Below are positions 33,015-42,263 of a stretch of 64,000 nucleotides of DNA, one piece after another (the stretch's first letter is position 1; the number at the start of each line of letters is the position of its first letter). The translations under genes and the position numbers were made by a program. The notes under the pieces are model-generated. The model saw only the letters and a program-made list of their open reading frames with translations. It searched no databases and had not been told where the DNA came from. The stretch is from JBJMLO01 sp045805265 (GTDB taxonomy: Bacteria; Actinomycetota; UBA4738; JACQTL01), in assembly GCA_045805265.1 (NCBI GenBank), contig JBJMLO010000023.1, positions 1-64,000 on the forward strand, given 5' to 3'.

Positions 33015-33919
33015 ACACCGTGATCGTCACCGCGGCCCTGGCGGCGATGATGGCGACCGTCGTGTTCGGCGCCGTGGCGCCGTACCGGCGGGCGACCGCC
33101 CCCGCGCTGGAGTCGCTGAGCGATCCCCTCGACGACCGCCGCCTGGCGCTGCTCGTGTCGCTCAAGGACCTCCAGGCCTCTCGCGACGCGGGCGCCATCG
33201 AGGCGGAGGAGTACCTCCGGCTGCGCGAGGACACCGAGACCCGGATGGCGCGGGTGCTGCGCGCCATCGAGGAACGCAGGAAGAAGGAAGAGGGCGCGCC
33301 GGCCGAGCGCCCCCGGCGGAGCCCCGTCCGGTACCTGGCGATCGCCCTCGTCGCGGTGATCGCGCTTTCGGTCGGCCTCGTCCCCGCGCTGATGCGATCC
33401 CTGCACGACCGCGGCGCCAGTGTGAACCTCACCCACTCCCTCGGGTGGTACGCCCACCGGGTCCGCGCGAACCCCCACGACGTCGCCGCAAGGCTCGACT
33501 ACGCGCACCGACTGCAGGACAGCGGGCAGCTGGGCGACGCGTTCCGCCAGTACACGGCGGCGCTCGCGCTCCAACCGGACAACGTGGACGCGCTGGCCAA
33601 CTTCGGCCTGCTGGTGCACCTGTCGGGCCGCCCCCTACAGGGACTCGCGGCCGAGAACCGCGCGCTGAAGGTCCAGCCCGGCTACCCGGAGGCGCTGTTC
33701 TACAAGGGGGCGATCCTGCTGCGAGGCTTGGACCGCCCCCAGGACGCCATCCCCTACCTCCAGCGCTACCTGGACTCATCGCCCTACGGCTCCTACGGCC
33801 CGACCGCCCGTAAGATGCTGACCGACGCCAACCGGGAGATCGCCGGCGGCAACCCGATCCCCTCCGCCGCGGCCACGTCCCCGATTCCCACCCCCCAGCT
33901 GACAGTGCCGACGGGTTGA
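33011..33919 (+). CDS. CcmI-like TPR protein of cytochrome c maturation
   Basis: This protein has two spans (residues about 5-22 and 110-130) around a helical cytoplasmic-type loop (DDRRLALLVSLKDLQASRDAG... EEYLRLREDTE), then TPR units (residues 140-270; DALANFGLLVHLSGRPLQGL and YPEALFYKGAIL). CcmI uses TPRs to hold the apocytochrome C-terminus for CcmH and CcmF, and both the layout and the position directly after ccmH fit. The GTG start overlaps the upstream stop. A short Pro/Ser/Thr tail closes the protein. The redox genes start 88 bases downstream. Confidence 0.8.
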   Translation: MNTVIVTAALAAMMATVVFGAVAPYRRATAPALESLSDPLDDRRLALLVSLKDLQASRDAGAIEAEEYLRLREDTETRMARVLRAIEERRKKEEGAPAERPRRSPVRYLAIALVAVIALSVGLVPALMRSLHDRGASVNLTHSLGWYAHRVRANPHDVAARLDYAHRLQDSGQLGDAFRQYTAALALQPDNVDALANFGLLVHLSGRPLQGLAAENRALKVQPGYPEALFYKGAILLRGLDRPQDAIPYLQRYLDSSPYGSYGPTARKMLTDANREIAGGNPIPSAAATSPIPTPQLTVPTG

Positions 33920-34007
33920 GAGCCAACCGGGGCAAATCGGACCGATTGAACGAACTGGTCGGCGGGGGATACGATCCGGCCCCCACGGTGGGTCGAGCGG
34001 AGGGAGC

Positions 34008-36659
34008 GTGACCCGGTACGCGATCATCGGTGACGGCGCTGCCGGCACGACCGCCGCCTTCTACATCCGCCGGGCCGATCCCAATGGGCGGGTCATCATC
34101 CTGTCCGACGACCCCCAGGCCGCCTATTACCGCGCGGCGCTGACGAACTTCCTGATCGGCGAGCTGCGCGAGGAGCAGCTGTTCGCCGTTCCGCCCAACT
34201 TCTACACGGAGTTCCGCGTCGAGCGGTTCCAGGCTCGCGTCGCCCAGATCGACACCCGCACCAACACGCTGCTGCTCGCGAGCGGCGGTGGGTTGCCCTA
34301 CGACCGCCTGCTGATCGCCGCCGGCGCCAACCCCAACCTCCCGCCGTGGCCGGGCGCCGACCTCTCGGGGGTCATGACCATGCGGACCATGCAGGACGCC
34401 CGCGTGGTCCTGGACGGCCTGGCCGGCAAGCAGATTCGCCGTGCGGTGGTCGTCGGCGCGGGGCCACTCGGCATCGAGTGGGTCCAGGGACTCCGGAACC
34501 GCGGCGTCGAGGTGACCTACGTCATCCGCGGCGACATGTTCATGGAGGGGATCCTGGACCGGACGGCATCCGACCTCGTGTGGTCGCGGCTGCGCTCCGG
34601 CGGTGTGGACCTCCGCCTGAACGACGAGATCACCGAGGTGCTCGGCTCGAAGGACCGCCGCGTCCGAGCCGTCCGGCTGAAGTCCGGCCAGGAGCTGCCC
34701 TGCGAGCTGGTCGGCTCCGCGATCGGCATCCGGGCCAACATCGAGTTCCTCGACGGGTCCGGCGTGGCCACCGAGCGCGGCATCCCCGTCGACGAACGCA
34801 TGCAGACGAACGTCCCGAACGTGTTCGCGGCCGGCGACATCGCGGCCGTCCTCGACCCGGCGACCGGCCGGCGCCGGGGGTTCGGCCTGTGGGAGCCGGC
34901 CCGGCTCCAGGGCCGCGCCGCCGGCATCAACATGAGCGGAGGGAACCACCAGTACCGGGTTGGCGTGCAGTACAACGCCACGCGCCTGTGGGACCTCGAC
35001 CTGGGCGCGGTCGGGCGGACGATCGAGGGGGAGGGCGACCAGGTCATCCCCGACTTCCCGCGAACGGGGCGGGAGATCCGGTACCGGAAGCTGATCCTCC
35101 GAGACGGCAGGCTGGTCGGCGCGCTGATGCTCGGGAACCGGCGTCAGGGGGTCCGCTCCCGGGCCCTGCAGTTCAAGCGGCTGATCGAGCTGGGGGTCGA
35201 CGTCTCGGAGGTGGCCACCGGGCTGCTCGATCCCCGGTTCGACGTGGCGTCCTGGCTCGACGAGCACGACCCCGATGCCGTCGGGCGGGGAGCAGCGACC
35301 GTCGCGGCCGTCGACCAGGCGGTCCCCACGAACAGCGAGCTCCGGCGCGGCAGCGTGGTCCGGGCGATTCCCGACCTGCCCGAGCTGACCAGGCAGGAGG
35401 CTCCCGAGCTGACGCTGTCGGTCCAGGGCGGCCAGGCGTACCGGGTGACGAAGCCGGTGACCGTCATCGGCCGCCACCCCGAGAACGACATCGTGCTGCC
35501 CGACGAGTACGTCTCCGGGCGCCACGCCCAGATCCGGCTGGAGGTCAATGCGTTCATGCTCTCCGATGCCGGCAGCCGCAACGGAACGTTCCTCAACGAC
35601 GCGCCCGTGATGGCCCCGACGCCGCTGCGCCAGGGCGACGTGATCCGCCTCGGCTCGACGAGGCTCGTCGTGTCCCTGCCGGCGTCCCAGGTGGCCCCGA
35701 GCGCCGGCTTCGGCCCCCAGGCGCCGGAGGTGACGACCGCGAGGCCGGCCGCCGCGCCCGAGGTCGGGGGGCCGTATCCGTCGGGCGCCCGGGTCCGCCC
35801 GCCCACCGTGGCGATGGCGCCGGTGGGCGCCGTGCTCGGGTGGCTCGACGTCGGCGGCCGGCGCCACGACCTCGCCGGTCAGACCATGAACCTCGGCCGC
35901 GACCCCAGGTCCGACGTCGCGATCTCCGACCCCGCCGTGTCGTACACGCATGCCCAGGTCACCCGGCTCGGCAACGACCTGTACCTGCGGGACGTCGGGA
36001 GCCGCAACGGCACCTACGTGAACGCGCAGCTGGTGTCGGTTCCCCATCTGCTCACCGACGGCGACGTCATCCACGTCGGGATGACCGACCTCGCGTTCCA
36101 CGGAACGGGGGCGCAGGCCCCCGCTGCCGCGTCACCCGCCACCCCGCCGCCCGGCTACCAGGCGCCGGCGGGCCCGCCGCCCATGTTCCAGCCGACGGCC
36201 CCGCCGCCGGTCGCCGGCCCGCCGCCGCCGGCACCGCCCCCGCCGATGGCCCCGCTCACGCCGCCGGTCGACACCACCGGGGTCATCCCGGCGGCGCCGC
36301 TCCCGCCCTCGCCCGCCCCGCAGGTCCCCGGCCCGGCCGCCCCCACGGGCCGATCGCCGGCCGGCCCCCGACTGGCCGTGACCGCCGGGCCCATGGTCGG
36401 GCTGTCGTTCGCGCTGACCCGGGAGTCGCTCCGGGTGGGCCGTGACCCCGGTGTCGAGGTCGTGCTCCGCGACCAGACCGTGAGCCGGCAGCACGCCTCG
36501 CTCGAGCTGCGGGGCGGACTGTGGACGGTGACCGACCTCGGCTCGACCAACGGCACCTCGGTGGGCGGCCAGCGCCTGCAGCCCCAACAGCCGGTCACGC
36601 TCCAGCCAGGAACGACGGTCCAGTTCGGCGACGTCGATTGCCGCTTCGAGGTGTCCTGA
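34008..36659 (+). CDS. FAD/NAD(P)-dependent oxidoreductase with three FHA domains
   Basis: Residues 1-410 form a pyridine-nucleotide-disulfide-reductase-like flavoprotein. The FAD motif GDGAAGTTAA is at 8, a second Rossmann motif VVVGAGPLGIEW near 147, and the FAD-end motif NVFAAGDIA near 275, close to NirB and rubredoxin reductases. Three FHA domains follow: about 470-550 (GRHPENDI; SGRHAQI; SRNGTFLN), 607-690 (GRDPRSDV; SRNGTYVN) and 785-883 (GRDPGVEV; SRQHASL; STNGTSV). A Pro-rich linker sits before the third. FHA domains bind phosphothreonine. The GTG start has GGAGGG upstream; the stop overlaps the Fe-S gene ATG. I know no named family with this layout. Confidence 0.88.
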   Translation: MTRYAIIGDGAAGTTAAFYIRRADPNGRVIILSDDPQAAYYRAALTNFLIGELREEQLFAVPPNFYTEFRVERFQARVAQIDTRTNTLLLASGGGLPYDRLLIAAGANPNLPPWPGADLSGVMTMRTMQDARVVLDGLAGKQIRRAVVVGAGPLGIEWVQGLRNRGVEVTYVIRGDMFMEGILDRTASDLVWSRLRSGGVDLRLNDEITEVLGSKDRRVRAVRLKSGQELPCELVGSAIGIRANIEFLDGSGVATERGIPVDERMQTNVPNVFAAGDIAAVLDPATGRRRGFGLWEPARLQGRAAGINMSGGNHQYRVGVQYNATRLWDLDLGAVGRTIEGEGDQVIPDFPRTGREIRYRKLILRDGRLVGALMLGNRRQGVRSRALQFKRLIELGVDVSEVATGLLDPRFDVASWLDEHDPDAVGRGAATVAAVDQAVPTNSELRRGSVVRAIPDLPELTRQEAPELTLSVQGGQAYRVTKPVTVIGRHPENDIVLPDEYVSGRHAQIRLEVNAFMLSDAGSRNGTFLNDAPVMAPTPLRQGDVIRLGSTRLVVSLPASQVAPSAGFGPQAPEVTTARPAAAPEVGGPYPSGARVRPPTVAMAPVGAVLGWLDVGGRRHDLAGQTMNLGRDPRSDVAISDPAVSYTHAQVTRLGNDLYLRDVGSRNGTYVNAQLVSVPHLLTDGDVIHVGMTDLAFHGTGAQAPAAASPATPPPGYQAPAGPPPMFQPTAPPPVAGPPPPAPPPPMAPLTPPVDTTGVIPAAPLPPSPAPQVPGPAAPTGRSPAGPRLAVTAGPMVGLSFALTRESLRVGRDPGVEVVLRDQTVSRQHASLELRGGLWTVTDLGSTNGTSVGGQRLQPQQPVTLQPGTTVQFGDVDCRFEVS

Positions 36660-38440
36660 TGGCGGTCGACTACTTCACCTCGTTGCAGCAGGAGGTCGAG
36701 CGGGAGGTCATGGCCTGCATCGGCTGCAACGACTGCCTGCTGGCCTGCCCGCTGCCCGACAAGCACTTCGTGACGATCGCGCAGCTCAACGCCGGCGCGC
36801 TGGCGCCGCACATCACCGACCCGCAGGTCATCGACTTCGTGATGGCCTGCACGCAATGCCAGCAGTGCGTGCCGGTGTGCCCCGCCGACCTCCACCGGGC
36901 CGACATCGTCCTGTGGAACAAGATGAAGGTCGAGGACGTCGAGCCCGACCGGCTGATGCCGCTACAGGTCGGGCCGAACATCTACCCGTCGGGATGGACG
37001 CTCGACGCGCTGTCGAACCACCTGGCGGCGCTGCCGCTGTTCCGCGGTGTCGAGCCGGCGCACCTCCGGCGGATCCTGCTGTCGGTGACCCTCCGGCGGC
37101 TGGTTCCCGGCGAGGTCCTGTGCCGCGAGGGCCAGTTCCACGAGCGCCTGTACATCGTGCTCGACGGCGCCGTCGAGCAGTCGACCACCACGATCGGACG
37201 GCAGCAGACCCGGATCCTGGTGATGGGCCCGGGCTCGTTCCACGGCGAGATCGCCGTGCTCGGCAACCAGGAGGAGCTGTTCACGATCACGGCGGTGGCC
37301 GACTCGATCGTGGTGGAGTTCCCGAAGGCCGCCGTATACCGCCTGATGCGCGAGTCCGCGCCGTTCAAGCAGACGATGGACGAGCTGTACCGCCGCCGCG
37401 CCACGTGGACCCAGGCCAGGACCCACCCGCTGCTGGCGGGCTTTCCCGACCAGGACATCGAGACGCTGCTGCGCGAGGCGACGTTCCGGGTCTACCACCC
37501 GGGCGAGGTGGTGTACCTGGAGGGGGCGCCGGCCTCGGACCTGTTCATCGTCCGGAGCGGGTTCCTCAAGGTCGGGGTGCGCCATGGCGACGCCGAGCGC
37601 GTGCTGCAGTACTTCCGGGAGGGCGACGTGTTCGGGGGGTCTGCGCTGTTCTTCGGGGGGACCCAGCAGGCCAGCGTCACCGCGAACACGAGGGCCGAGG
37701 TCCTGGCCATCCCGGGGAACCTCGTGCACCAGCTGCTGGCGAAGCATCCCCAGATGCAGGCGCACCTCCAGCAGGAGGCCACGAAGGCGGAGGCCATCGT
37801 CCGTGACCCCCACGTCCGGTTCCCCGTCGTGGACCGAGCCTCGAGCCACGTGCTGTCGATCGAGGACCTGCTGACGACCGGCGTCATGCAGGGCCACGAG
37901 ATCCTCGTGATCGACACGTCGATCTGCACGAACTGCAACAACTGCGTCGACGCCTGTGAGCGCCGTCACGGCTACGCGCGGCTGGACCGCCGGGGGCTGC
38001 AGCTGGACAACCTCCTGTTCCCGAGCGCGTGCCGGCACTGCGAGGACCCCGTCTGCCTGCTGTGCTCCGTGAACGGCATCGTCCGCGAGCCGGACGGCGA
38101 GATCCGGATCGTCCCGGACAACTGCATCGGGTGCGGGGCCTGCGCGGCCCGATGTCCGTACGGCAACATCCAGATGCACGACCGCACGAAGAAGTTCGAG
38201 CACAGCGGGTTCAGCCTCATGTCGCTCCTCGGGATCGACCGCCACCAGGAGGAGCAGGAGGAGATGCAGCAGGAGCACCGCCGCGACCGCATCGCGGTGA
38301 AGTGCGACCTCTGCGCCGGGTACCCGTACTACGCGTGCGTGCACGCCTGCCCGGTCGGTGCCGCGTTCCGCATCGACCCGGTGTCCACGTTCGGCCAGAG
38401 CGACATGGTGATCGGCCTCGAGATGCGGAAGGTGAAGTGA
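36659..38440 (+). CDS. Fe-S protein with two cyclic-nucleotide-binding-like domains
   Basis: The N-terminus has two Cys clusters, C20/C23/C26/C30 (CIGCNDCLLACP) and C64/C67/C70/C74 (CTQCQQCVPVCP), for two [4Fe-4S] centres. Two CRP-like beta-barrel domains follow, about residues 120-240 and 250-370. The C-terminal 170 residues hold four more Cys groups like HybA/DmsB electron-transfer subunits (CTNCNNCVDAC, CRHCEDPVC, CIGCGACAARC, CDLCAGYPYYAC), predicting up to four more centres. The first barrel has FHGEIAVLG and the second VFGGSALFFGG; neither has the Arg that binds cyclic-nucleotide phosphate. Overlaps with neighbours on both sides argue for a complex. Confidence 0.88.
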   Translation: MAVDYFTSLQQEVEREVMACIGCNDCLLACPLPDKHFVTIAQLNAGALAPHITDPQVIDFVMACTQCQQCVPVCPADLHRADIVLWNKMKVEDVEPDRLMPLQVGPNIYPSGWTLDALSNHLAALPLFRGVEPAHLRRILLSVTLRRLVPGEVLCREGQFHERLYIVLDGAVEQSTTTIGRQQTRILVMGPGSFHGEIAVLGNQEELFTITAVADSIVVEFPKAAVYRLMRESAPFKQTMDELYRRRATWTQARTHPLLAGFPDQDIETLLREATFRVYHPGEVVYLEGAPASDLFIVRSGFLKVGVRHGDAERVLQYFREGDVFGGSALFFGGTQQASVTANTRAEVLAIPGNLVHQLLAKHPQMQAHLQQEATKAEAIVRDPHVRFPVVDRASSHVLSIEDLLTTGVMQGHEILVIDTSICTNCNNCVDACERRHGYARLDRRGLQLDNLLFPSACRHCEDPVCLLCSVNGIVREPDGEIRIVPDNCIGCGACAARCPYGNIQMHDRTKKFEHSGFSLMSLLGIDRHQEEQEEMQQEHRRDRIAVKCDLCAGYPYYACVHACPVGAAFRIDPVSTFGQSDMVIGLEMRKVK

Positions 38441-41247
38441 GCCAGGCCCCTCCACCACCACCTCCTCCTCCCGGCCGGCCTCCCCCTCCGCCGCCCGGCG
38501 GTCCGCCTCCCCCGCCCCCGCCCCCGCCGGGGCCGCCGGGACGGTCGGTCCCTCCCGGGCAGTTCCCATCGCAGGTCCCGCCCGAGCAGGGGCCCGGCAC
38601 CGGCCGTCGCCGGAAGCGCGAGCCCGAGACCCCGATGGCGCCAGGCGAGTGGCGGGCCCGGCGAACCGACGTCCGGGTCGCCCCCGAGGCGGTCGACGCA
38701 GGTGGACGCCCCCGGGCGCCGAAGCGTCTGAGGAAGACGTGGGAACGGCCGCTGCCGTGGACGATCGTCGGCGTTGTCGGGTTCGTCGGCGCGGTGGCGC
38801 TCGGATACGTGCTGATCGAGTCCATCCAGAACGGTGGCGGCGCCTCCGGCCGCGGCGCGTTCTGGCTGATCACCGCCCTGGGGATCCTGGCCGTCGCCCT
38901 GTCGGTGGCGACGTTCCTGTACACGTTCCGGAAGCGGTCCCGCCGGCTCCAGGAGGGATCGAAGGCCACGATGATGACGTGGTTCAAGTCCCACATCTGG
39001 CTGGGACTGCTCGCCTTCGGAGTGGTGATCGCCCACGTCCTGGTGCGGCCGGTCACGTTCGACCTGTCCACCGGCAAGCTCGCGCTGATCGCGTTCTTCG
39101 TCCTCGTGCTGTCCGGGATCCTGTGGCGGCTGGTGTACCGCCGGATTCCCGGGCAGGTGGCCCGGGGGCCGCGGAACCTGGCGGTGGTCGACACGAAGCA
39201 GCGCCTGGAGGGGACCCAGGTCCAGATCGACAAGCTGTCGGCGGGGAAGTCGCCCCAGTTCCAGGCGCTGGTCCAGGCCCGGCTCCGGGGGGAGCCGCCC
39301 AGCGCGCTCGACCCGCAGGCGGCGACCCTCCCCGACCACGAGCGGGCCACGTGGGTCGAGGTGAACACGCTCGCATACAACCGCCTGGGGCTCGCGAAGC
39401 GGGAGGAGCGCCAGCGACACTACGCCCGGTGGCTCCAGCGGTGGAAGCTGGTCCACATCCCGCTGGCGGCGATCTTCCTGGGGCTCGTGGTGGTGCACGT
39501 CCTCGACGTCTTCGGAGCCGGCCGGGCGGCCTTCGGCGGGAAGACGGCGCAGTTCCCGTCGTCGCAGTCCTGCGCGGGCTGCCATTCGGAGGTCGCCGAG
39601 GAGTGGCGCGGCTCGGTCATGGCCCACGGGATCACGAGCCCGTTCATGGTCGCCCAGACCGCGCTGGCGGTGCGGCAGAACCGGAACGACGGCCACGTGC
39701 TCGGGCAGCTCTGCGTGAACTGCCACGGGCCGATCGGCGCGACGATCACCGGCTCCGACACGCTGCCGTTCCCGGGGACCGCGAACTCGACCGACCCCGG
39801 CGCCACCGGGAAGCGGAACCTGATCATGGCCGAGGGCGTGAGCTGCGTTGTGTGCCACGCGCTGGGCGACGCGCCGGGCCGCGCCACCGGGGCCGACCCG
39901 TTCCTGCCGAACAAGTCCGGCCTGTCCTCGCTCGGCGACTTCCACGGGCCGCGACAGTCGAACCCGCCGCCCATCCCGGTGCCGGACCACCAGATCACGC
40001 AGGGCGGGTACATGACCAACCAGCTGGCCTCGTCGCAGCTGTGCGGGGCGTGCCACATCGTCGAGGTCGACCTGTCGAACAACGGCAAGCCGGTCGACCG
40101 GTTCGCCGATCCCCAGCCCGACCTCGTGTTGCAGACCACGTTCGACGAGTGGAGCGACGAGTACCTCTCGACCTTCGGGGACAATCCCGGAGCGGCGCAG
40201 GGCTGCGTCGGCTGCCACACCAGCCCGGAGACCGCGAAGCTCGTGTCGCGAGGGCCCTTCGGGAGCGCAGCGCCCGAGCGGGCCGTGCGCAGCCACACGT
40301 TCTTCGGGGTGGACTACGACCTGGCGCCGGGCCACCCGGGCCTGAGTGACCAGCAGTTCCAACGGGAGCTCGCCGAGACCGAGGGCCTCCTGAAGAGCGC
40401 GGCCACCATGCGCGTCAGGGCCAAGGTGTCGAAGCAGGACGGTGGGTCCATCGCCGCCGACGTGCTGGTGACGGACGTCGGCAACGGCCACCAGCTGCCG
40501 ACCGGGTTCGCCTTCGTCCGGCAGATGTGGCTCGAGATCAAAGCGGAGACCGTCGACGCCGACGGCAACGCCACCGGCCCGGTCTGCCTGGCCGACGCCC
40601 CCGCCGGCACGGGAACGCTCGCCGCGCGGTGCAGCTCCGGGACCGTCACGGCGACCCAGGATCTCCCGTACTGCGACCCGTCGGTCATCGCCGCCGACAC
40701 GAAGCGGTTCGGCGGATTCGTGTCGGCCGACGCCCAGATCCACCTCGCTCCCGGGGCCGCCAGCCCGCCGGGGAAGTGTGACCCGTGGCTGGCCTCGTGG
40801 CAGAAGATCCTCACAGACGGTCCGGCCCCCCGGAAGGGGCAGATCCGCCACGAGGTGGCCTACCAGTCGAAGCTCGCGGACATCGTCCGCACCCGCCACC
40901 GGGTCTTCGACAACCTGGCGATGGCGCCGATGGGGCCGCCCGGTTTCAAGGGCCGGCCGGATCCGAAGGACAGGACCAAGTTCCTGATCCAGCCGGATCG
41001 GTTCCCTGCTCCGCCGTCCGACGGAATCCGGTACGACTTCCGGCTGACCGACGCGAACGGCAACAGGCTGACGCCCGGAACGCAGGTGAAGATCACGGCG
41101 ACGCTGAACTTCCGGCACCTCCCGCCGTACTTCATCCGCTCGCTCGCGAACTTCTATCCCCCGGGCGTGACGGCGCAGGGCCTGATCTCGAACCTCCGCA
41201 TCGTGGACATGACGTCGGCCACGACGACGATCACGATCAACCGCTGA
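38437..41247 (+). CDS. membrane cytochrome b fused to a pentaheme cytochrome c
   Basis: From a GTG overlapping the upstream stop, 936 residues: a Pro/Gly-rich cytoplasmic start (1-45), about five membrane helices, then a large external domain. Helix 3 (HIWLGLLAFGVVIAHVL) and helix 5 (HIPLAAIFLGLVVVHVL) each carry two His 14 apart, as in b-haem proteins. Five CXXCH motifs bind c haems: C379, C426, C470, C536 and C590 (CAGCH, CVNCH, CVVCH, CGACH, CVGCH). The c part recalls cytochrome c554-type multihaem proteins. Residues 650-936 form a beta-rich domain with few known features. Haem attachment would depend on the ccm genes upstream. Confidence 0.88.
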   Translation: MSQAPPPPPPPPGRPPPPPPGGPPPPPPPPPGPPGRSVPPGQFPSQVPPEQGPGTGRRRKREPETPMAPGEWRARRTDVRVAPEAVDAGGRPRAPKRLRKTWERPLPWTIVGVVGFVGAVALGYVLIESIQNGGGASGRGAFWLITALGILAVALSVATFLYTFRKRSRRLQEGSKATMMTWFKSHIWLGLLAFGVVIAHVLVRPVTFDLSTGKLALIAFFVLVLSGILWRLVYRRIPGQVARGPRNLAVVDTKQRLEGTQVQIDKLSAGKSPQFQALVQARLRGEPPSALDPQAATLPDHERATWVEVNTLAYNRLGLAKREERQRHYARWLQRWKLVHIPLAAIFLGLVVVHVLDVFGAGRAAFGGKTAQFPSSQSCAGCHSEVAEEWRGSVMAHGITSPFMVAQTALAVRQNRNDGHVLGQLCVNCHGPIGATITGSDTLPFPGTANSTDPGATGKRNLIMAEGVSCVVCHALGDAPGRATGADPFLPNKSGLSSLGDFHGPRQSNPPPIPVPDHQITQGGYMTNQLASSQLCGACHIVEVDLSNNGKPVDRFADPQPDLVLQTTFDEWSDEYLSTFGDNPGAAQGCVGCHTSPETAKLVSRGPFGSAAPERAVRSHTFFGVDYDLAPGHPGLSDQQFQRELAETEGLLKSAATMRVRAKVSKQDGGSIAADVLVTDVGNGHQLPTGFAFVRQMWLEIKAETVDADGNATGPVCLADAPAGTGTLAARCSSGTVTATQDLPYCDPSVIAADTKRFGGFVSADAQIHLAPGAASPPGKCDPWLASWQKILTDGPAPRKGQIRHEVAYQSKLADIVRTRHRVFDNLAMAPMGPPGFKGRPDPKDRTKFLIQPDRFPAPPSDGIRYDFRLTDANGNRLTPGTQVKITATLNFRHLPPYFIRSLANFYPPGVTAQGLISNLRIVDMTSATTTITINR

Positions 41248-42263
41248 TGCCGGTGCTGACGCCTCCGATCGCGCCGATGCTGGCGAAGCTGCAACGCGAG
41301 CTTCCGCGCGGAGACGGCTGGCTGTACGAGCCGAAATGGGACGGGTTCCGGGCCATCGTGTTCGTGACCGGGAAGGACGTCTACATCCAGAGTCGGGACA
41401 AGCGGCCGTTCAACCGGTACTTCCCGGAGCTCCCCGCCGCGCTGTCCGAGACGCTCCCGTCGGCGTGCGTGGTGGACGGCGAGATCGTGGTGGCGGGCCC
41501 GAACGGGCTCGAGTTCGACCTGCTGCAGCTGCGGATCCACCCCGCCGAGTCGCGGGTCCGGATGCTCGCGGAGCAGACCCCGGCGTCGTTCGTCGCGTTC
41601 GACCTGCTGGCCGTCGGCGACCGGTCGCTGATGCAGGCGCCGTTCGCGGCGCGGCGCGACGAGCTGCGCGGGCTGCTGGCCGGCCGCGACGGCAGCGGCG
41701 TGCCGGGGCCCGGATCGACCCAGGTCCTGCTGACGCCACAGACCGACGACGTGGACGAAGCCGAGGCCTGGTTCGACACGTTCGCGCCCCTCGGACTGGA
41801 CGGCGTGGTCGCCAAGAAGGTCGACCTCGAGTACTCCCCGGGCAATCGGACCATGGTGAAAGTGAAGCGCGTCAAGACGGCCGACTGCGTGGTCGGCGCG
41901 TACCGGCCCTCCAGGGCCGACCAGGGGATCGGGTCGTTGCTGCTCGGGCTGTATCGCGACGGCGTGCTGCACTTCGTGGGCCATACGTCGTCGTTCAGCG
42001 CGGCCGAGCGCAAGCGGTTGCGCGGCGAGCTGAAGCAGTACGAGAGCGGCGCCGTGTCGTTCGGCGAGGGCCGCACGCCCGGCGGGCCCTCCCGATGGGC
42101 GCGAGCCGAGCAGGCCGAGTGGACACCGCTCCGACCCGAGCTCGTCTGCGAGGTCCGGTACGACAAGATGCAGGGCGAGCGCTTCCGTCACGCCGCGACG
42201 TTCATCCGGTGGCGCGACGACAAGCGCCCCGAGGAGTGCACGTTCGATCAGCTGCAGGCATGA
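41247..42263 (+). CDS. ATP-dependent DNA ligase, LigC-like
   Basis: Joins DNA nicks through an AMP-lysine intermediate. The nucleotidyl-transferase motif I is EPKWDGFRA (K30 receives AMP). Motif III (VVDGEIVV), motif IV (DGVVAKKVD) and motif V (MVKVKRVKTAD) are all present, followed by an OB domain with RPELVCEVRYDKMQ. At 338 residues it has only catalytic and OB domains, as in actinobacterial LigC repair ligases. ATG overlaps the cytochrome stop by one base and the stop overlaps the enoyl-CoA hydratase ATG. Its place at the end of a redox operon is unexplained and may simply be convenience. Confidence 0.88.
   Translation: MPVLTPPIAPMLAKLQRELPRGDGWLYEPKWDGFRAIVFVTGKDVYIQSRDKRPFNRYFPELPAALSETLPSACVVDGEIVVAGPNGLEFDLLQLRIHPAESRVRMLAEQTPASFVAFDLLAVGDRSLMQAPFAARRDELRGLLAGRDGSGVPGPGSTQVLLTPQTDDVDEAEAWFDTFAPLGLDGVVAKKVDLEYSPGNRTMVKVKRVKTADCVVGAYRPSRADQGIGSLLLGLYRDGVLHFVGHTSSFSAAERKRLRGELKQYESGAVSFGEGRTPGGPSRWARAEQAEWTPLRPELVCEVRYDKMQGERFRHAATFIRWRDDKRPEECTFDQLQA

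Noticed and set aside
36120..36360. Repeat array in the Pro-rich linker of the FHA protein, considered as a tandem or CRISPR-like repeat
   Set aside because: The periodicity comes from Pro/Gly/Ala codons; there are no regular identical repeats with unique spacers. No CRISPR array was found anywhere in the window.
38450..38570. CCT/CCG-rich tract at the cytochrome start, considered as a sequencing artefact or separate repeat
   Set aside because: It keeps frame from the overlapping GTG into the first membrane helix and encodes a plausible Pro/Gly-rich tail, so it was treated as coding.
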